Origin: JBKBYG01 sp046313435
GTDB lineage: Bacteria > Pseudomonadota > Alphaproteobacteria > Rickettsiales > Arcanibacteraceae
Length of the DNA: 18,109 nt
Direction: 5' to 3'
Assembly (NCBI GenBank): GCA_046313435.1
Contig: JBKBYG010000031.1
Location: 1 to 18,109, forward strand
Made by a program: the position numbers and the translations under genes. Positions within the stretch are counted from its first letter, which is position 1; the number at the start of each line of letters is the position of its first letter. Below the pieces are notes generated by a model. The model searched no databases, was not told where the DNA came from, and was given only the letters and a program-made list of their open reading frames with translations. This document shows positions 16,101 through 18,109 of the stretch, in pieces.

Positions 16101-17111
16101 ATGTCATTAATTACTAAAGAACAAATCACAAATTTACTCAAGAGTGTAACTATTTCAAATGGAAAAACTAATATTATTGAAGCAGGTTTAGTTTCTGGCA
16201 TTATTATTAGAGACCAAGCAATAGGTTTTGTTATAGAGGCGCTTCCTGAGATTGAAAACGAAATAGAACAAATAAAGGAAAAATGTTATGAAGCTCTAAA
16301 TAACTTAAATTTAAAAAATATAACTATAGTTCCAACTAAAGAAAATGTTACTCCTAACGCTAATATTAAGAAAAAATATAAAATACTTAACGTTAAAAAA
16401 GTTGTTCTGGTTGCATCAGGCAAAGGTGGAGTAGGAAAATCGACTATTGCTGCAAATTTAGCATTAGCTGCAACCATGCAAAATAAAAAAATTGGGCTAA
16501 TTGATGCAGATATTAATGGGCCCTCTATTCCTCACATATTTAATGTAACAGAGAAGCCTATAATTAAAGATGGCAAGCTTATTCCAATAGAAAAATATAA
16601 TGTGAAGCTTTTGTCAATGGGACTTTTGATTGATCAGAATCTTGCTACTATTTGGAGATCTCCTATGTATAATAAAGCAATGAATCAAATTATTGCAGGA
16701 GCGAATTGGGGTGAATTAGATCTAATAATTATTGATATGCCCCCGGGAACAGGTGATATACATTTGAGTCTAGCAGAAAATTATGAGATAGACGGGGTTA
16801 TTATTGTTTCGACTCCGCAGAATCTTGCGCTCTTAGATGTAAAAAAAGCTCTCAATATGTATGATAAATTTAATTTGCCAATAATAGGTTTAATTGAAAA
16901 TATGAGCTATCTAGTGGATAATGATGGTAGTAAAAACTATATATTTGGTCAAGATGGAGTAAAAATGCTTGCGACTAAGAAGAATTTAAACTTTTTAGGT
17001 GAAATTCCTTTTGAAGAAAAGATAAGAAAAATTGGTGATAAAGCAGTAGCAAGCGAAGATATAGATTACATATATAATGTATATGGCAAATTTTTAAGAT
17101 ATATTATTTAA
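16101..17111 (+). CDS. mrp: Mrp/NBP35-type P-loop ATPase, iron-sulfur cluster carrier family
   Basis: A 336-residue cytoplasmic ATPase of the ApbC/Nbp35 family, implicated in iron-sulfur cluster delivery. An N-terminal MIP18 (DUF59)-like domain spans about 1-80. The deviant Walker A is SGKGGVGKST (106-115) with both lysines K108 and K113, the switch region DADINGPS is at 135-142, and IDMPPGTGD at 211-219 is the Walker B-type motif. ENMSY (266-270) is the usual family motif, but the CxxC that normally follows and binds a bridging 4Fe-4S cluster is absent: the segment reads LVDNDGSKNYIFG. The only cysteine is C62. The ATG is supported by AAGGAA directly upstream. It is divergent from hflK. Confidence 0.9.
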   Translation: MSLITKEQITNLLKSVTISNGKTNIIEAGLVSGIIIRDQAIGFVIEALPEIENEIEQIKEKCYEALNNLNLKNITIVPTKENVTPNANIKKKYKILNVKKVVLVASGKGGVGKSTIAANLALAATMQNKKIGLIDADINGPSIPHIFNVTEKPIIKDGKLIPIEKYNVKLLSMGLLIDQNLATIWRSPMYNKAMNQIIAGANWGELDLIIIDMPPGTGDIHLSLAENYEIDGVIIVSTPQNLALLDVKKALNMYDKFNLPIIGLIENMSYLVDNDGSKNYIFGQDGVKMLATKKNLNFLGEIPFEEKIRKIGDKAVASEDIDYIYNVYGKFLRYII

Positions 17112-17205
17112 CATTAGAAGAGCCATAATTATAGTCAATTAGACCAAATTTATCCTTGTATACACAGGGTTGTTTATCAAATTTGCATTTTAAAAAATCT
17201 TCCAT
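17104..17205 (-). CDS. Doubtful 33-codon small ORF
   Basis: An ATG at 17205 opens 33 codons ending at a TAA that overlaps the mrp 3' end by 8 nt. The product is polar, with two Cys (residues 7 and 14) and an aromatic middle (KFGLIDYNYG). There is no clear ribosome site, and I recognise no family. It could be a remnant of a decayed gene's tail or a chance frame in AT-rich DNA. Confidence 0.15.
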   Translation of the reverse strand: MEDFLKCKFDKQPCVYKDKFGLIDYNYGSSNVK

Positions 17206-17458
17206 ACCAATCTATTTTTTTATAAAAAATATAATTTTAAACTCCATTGTTAATATATTGTAAATATTTAAAAGCAATATTAGAGAAAATGAAAGACTTC
17301 ATAGACTTTAAAAATTGGCGTAAATAAAGCTTCGAATGGTATTTAACAATAAATTTAACTATCAACAGACGTTTTTATACAACATCGGTATATAAAAAAA
17401 TAATATGATGAAAAAATATAGAAAAATCAAACACTTATAAAAAAAATGCAAAAAAAAT
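17112..17458. other. AT-rich spacer between mrp and the rRNA promoter
   Basis: About 350 bases of very AT-rich sequence. Apart from the doubtful minus-strand ORF at its left end and A/T-runs at the right, I see no gene, tRNA, repeat or convincing terminator for mrp. A 12-codon frame at 17289-17327 is too short to support. Confidence 0.6.
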
Positions 17459-17508
17459 GAAATTTTTTATTTTTATGTGTTGACTTATTTTTAAAGTGGG
17501 GATATACA
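17459..17508 (+). promoter_or_regulatory. 23S rRNA promoter with UP-like element
   Basis: TTGACT (17480-17485), an exact 17-nt spacer and TATACA (17503-17508) form a strong sigma70-type promoter, one base from consensus in the -35 and close in the -10. Just upstream, AAATTTTTTATTTTT (17461 region) resembles the A/T-tract UP element that the RNA polymerase alpha subunit binds at rRNA promoters. Transcription would start near 17515, leaving a ~160-nt leader before 23S rRNA. A dedicated promoter here shows that 23S is transcribed apart from 16S. Confidence 0.7.
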
Positions 17509-17515
17509 CATAATC

Positions 17516-17546
17516 CTGTTTACGACACAACGAAATAAGTAAACAG
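17516..17546 (+). promoter_or_regulatory. Hairpin at the start of the 23S rRNA leader
   Basis: A perfect 8-bp inverted repeat, CTGTTTAC (17516-17523) and GTAAACAG (17539-17546), with a 15-nt loop, begins at the predicted first transcribed bases. Such 5' hairpins can stabilise the pre-rRNA or aid processing. Confidence 0.4.
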
Positions 17547-17547
17547 A

Positions 17548-17562
17548 TAGCTGTTTAAAATG
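17548..17562 (+). promoter_or_regulatory. Possible boxA antitermination site
   Basis: TAGCTGTTTAAAATG resembles boxA (TGCTCTTTAA-type) sites at which Nus factors prevent early termination of rRNA transcripts. The match is partial; its location in the leader is right. Confidence 0.3.
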
Positions 17563-17579
17563 TGAATAAAATCTGACAC

Positions 17580-17607
17580 CGCGATAATTATAATTTAATT
17601 ATCAGCG
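17580..17607 (+). promoter_or_regulatory. Second hairpin in the 23S rRNA leader
   Basis: GATAATTA (17583-17590) pairs with TAATTATC (17596-17603) across a 5-nt loop. The outer CGC / GCG pairs extend the stem to 11 bp with one bulged A. It may be an RNase III processing or structural element. Confidence 0.4.
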
Positions 17608-17677
17608 AGTTGATACTTAATTTGCTTAATTCTATGTAGATTTAATTCTGCATACGGCAATAGTAATCTCAAAATAA

Positions 17678-18109
17678 ATTTAAGTATATTAAGGGCATTT
17701 GGTGGATGCCTAGGCGCTAGAAGGCGATGAAGGACGTGCTACGCTGCGATAAGCCTCGGGGAGATGCGAAGAATCTTTGATCCGAGGATTTCCGAATGGG
17801 GAAACCCATCTGATTTATCAGATATTATATAATGAATAAATAGTTATATAAAGCAAACCCAGTGAATTGAAATATCTAAGTAGCTGGAGGAAAGGACATC
17901 AACCGAGACTCCGTTAGTAGTGACGAGCGAACGCGGACCAGGCCAGTGATCAAATTTTAAGAATTAGAATGATTTGGAAAAATCAGCCATAGAAGGTGAT
18001 AGCCCTGTATAAGTAGAAAGAAGTTTGATACTCGAGTAGGGCGGGACACGTGAAATCCTGTCTGAACATGGGGGGACCACCCTCCAAGCCTAAGTACTCT
18101 CTAGCGACC
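17678..18109 (+). rRNA. 23S ribosomal RNA, 5' part (continues beyond window)
   Basis: The sequence matches domain I of bacterial 23S rRNA. Conserved landmarks include GGTGGATGCC and AAGGCGATGAAGGACGTG near the 5' end, CCGAATGGGGAAACCC, CCGAGACTCCGTTAGTAGTG, GCGAACGCGGACCAGGCC and GTGAAATCCTGTCTGAACATG. The mature 5' end is placed by aligning TTAAG...GGTGGATGCC with E. coli and may be off by a few bases. No 16S rRNA, tRNA-Ile or tRNA-Ala lies upstream; the gene has its own promoter. 5S rRNA would be expected downstream. Confidence 0.95.

Noticed and set aside
17150..17185. Inverted repeat CCTTGTATACACAGG as an mrp terminator
   Set aside because: The stem is broken by a mismatch, the loop would be too small and no U-tract follows.
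17289..17327. 12-codon frame starting ATGAAAGACTTC before the rRNA promoter
   Set aside because: Too short, with no context or recognisable product; expected by chance.
1..18109. CRISPR arrays, insertion sequences, tRNA genes and prophage genes
   Set aside because: I looked for regularly spaced repeats, transposase motifs and tRNA cloverleafs and saw none; the only tandem repeats are the protein-level ones in the RTX gene.

Overview
The window is AT-rich (roughly 70% A+T by eye) and looks like a member of the Rickettsiales or a close alphaproteobacterial relative. Two observations support this. A 23S rRNA gene begins near the right edge behind its own promoter, with no 16S rRNA or tRNA upstream, which is the split-rRNA arrangement known in Rickettsiales. 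The hflK-hflC-htrA order and the shape of Mrp also fit. The assignment is inference; no genus can be named.

Layout. (1) 1-2293, minus strand: the first 764 codons of a large RTX-type, S-layer-like secreted protein that runs off the left edge. It has three copies of a ~44-residue N-terminal repeat and a good promoter and leader (2294-2411). (2) 2427-8913: a surface-polysaccharide locus. One membrane acyltransferase lies on the minus strand. Six tightly packed plus-strand genes follow: a DegT-family sugar aminotransferase, two GT2 glycosyltransferases, a hexapeptide acetyltransferase, and a Wzm/Wzt-type ABC exporter. (3) 8914-11796, minus strand: two abutting genes of unknown function, 341 and 618 codons, each ending with a CxxC. 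(4) 11903-12409: a MauE/DoxX-type membrane protein with a CxC. (5) 12513-15968, minus strand: hflK-hflC-htrA, envelope quality control. (6) 16101-17111: the P-loop ATPase Mrp. (7) 17112-17677: non-coding, holding a clear rRNA promoter and a structured leader. (8) 17678 to the right edge: 5' part of 23S rRNA.

The most interesting reading is that regions 1 and 2 belong together. In Caulobacter, the RTX S-layer protein RsaA leaves by type I secretion and is held on the cell by an O-polysaccharide made of an N-acetylated 4-amino-4,6-dideoxysugar (perosamine) and exported by Wzm/Wzt. Here an RTX S-layer-like gene sits beside a 4-aminosugar transaminase, an acetyltransferase, glycosyltransferases and a Wzm/Wzt pair. 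That would be a Caulobacter-style S-layer and its anchor in a reduced, Rickettsiales-like genome. The secretion genes themselves are not in the window.
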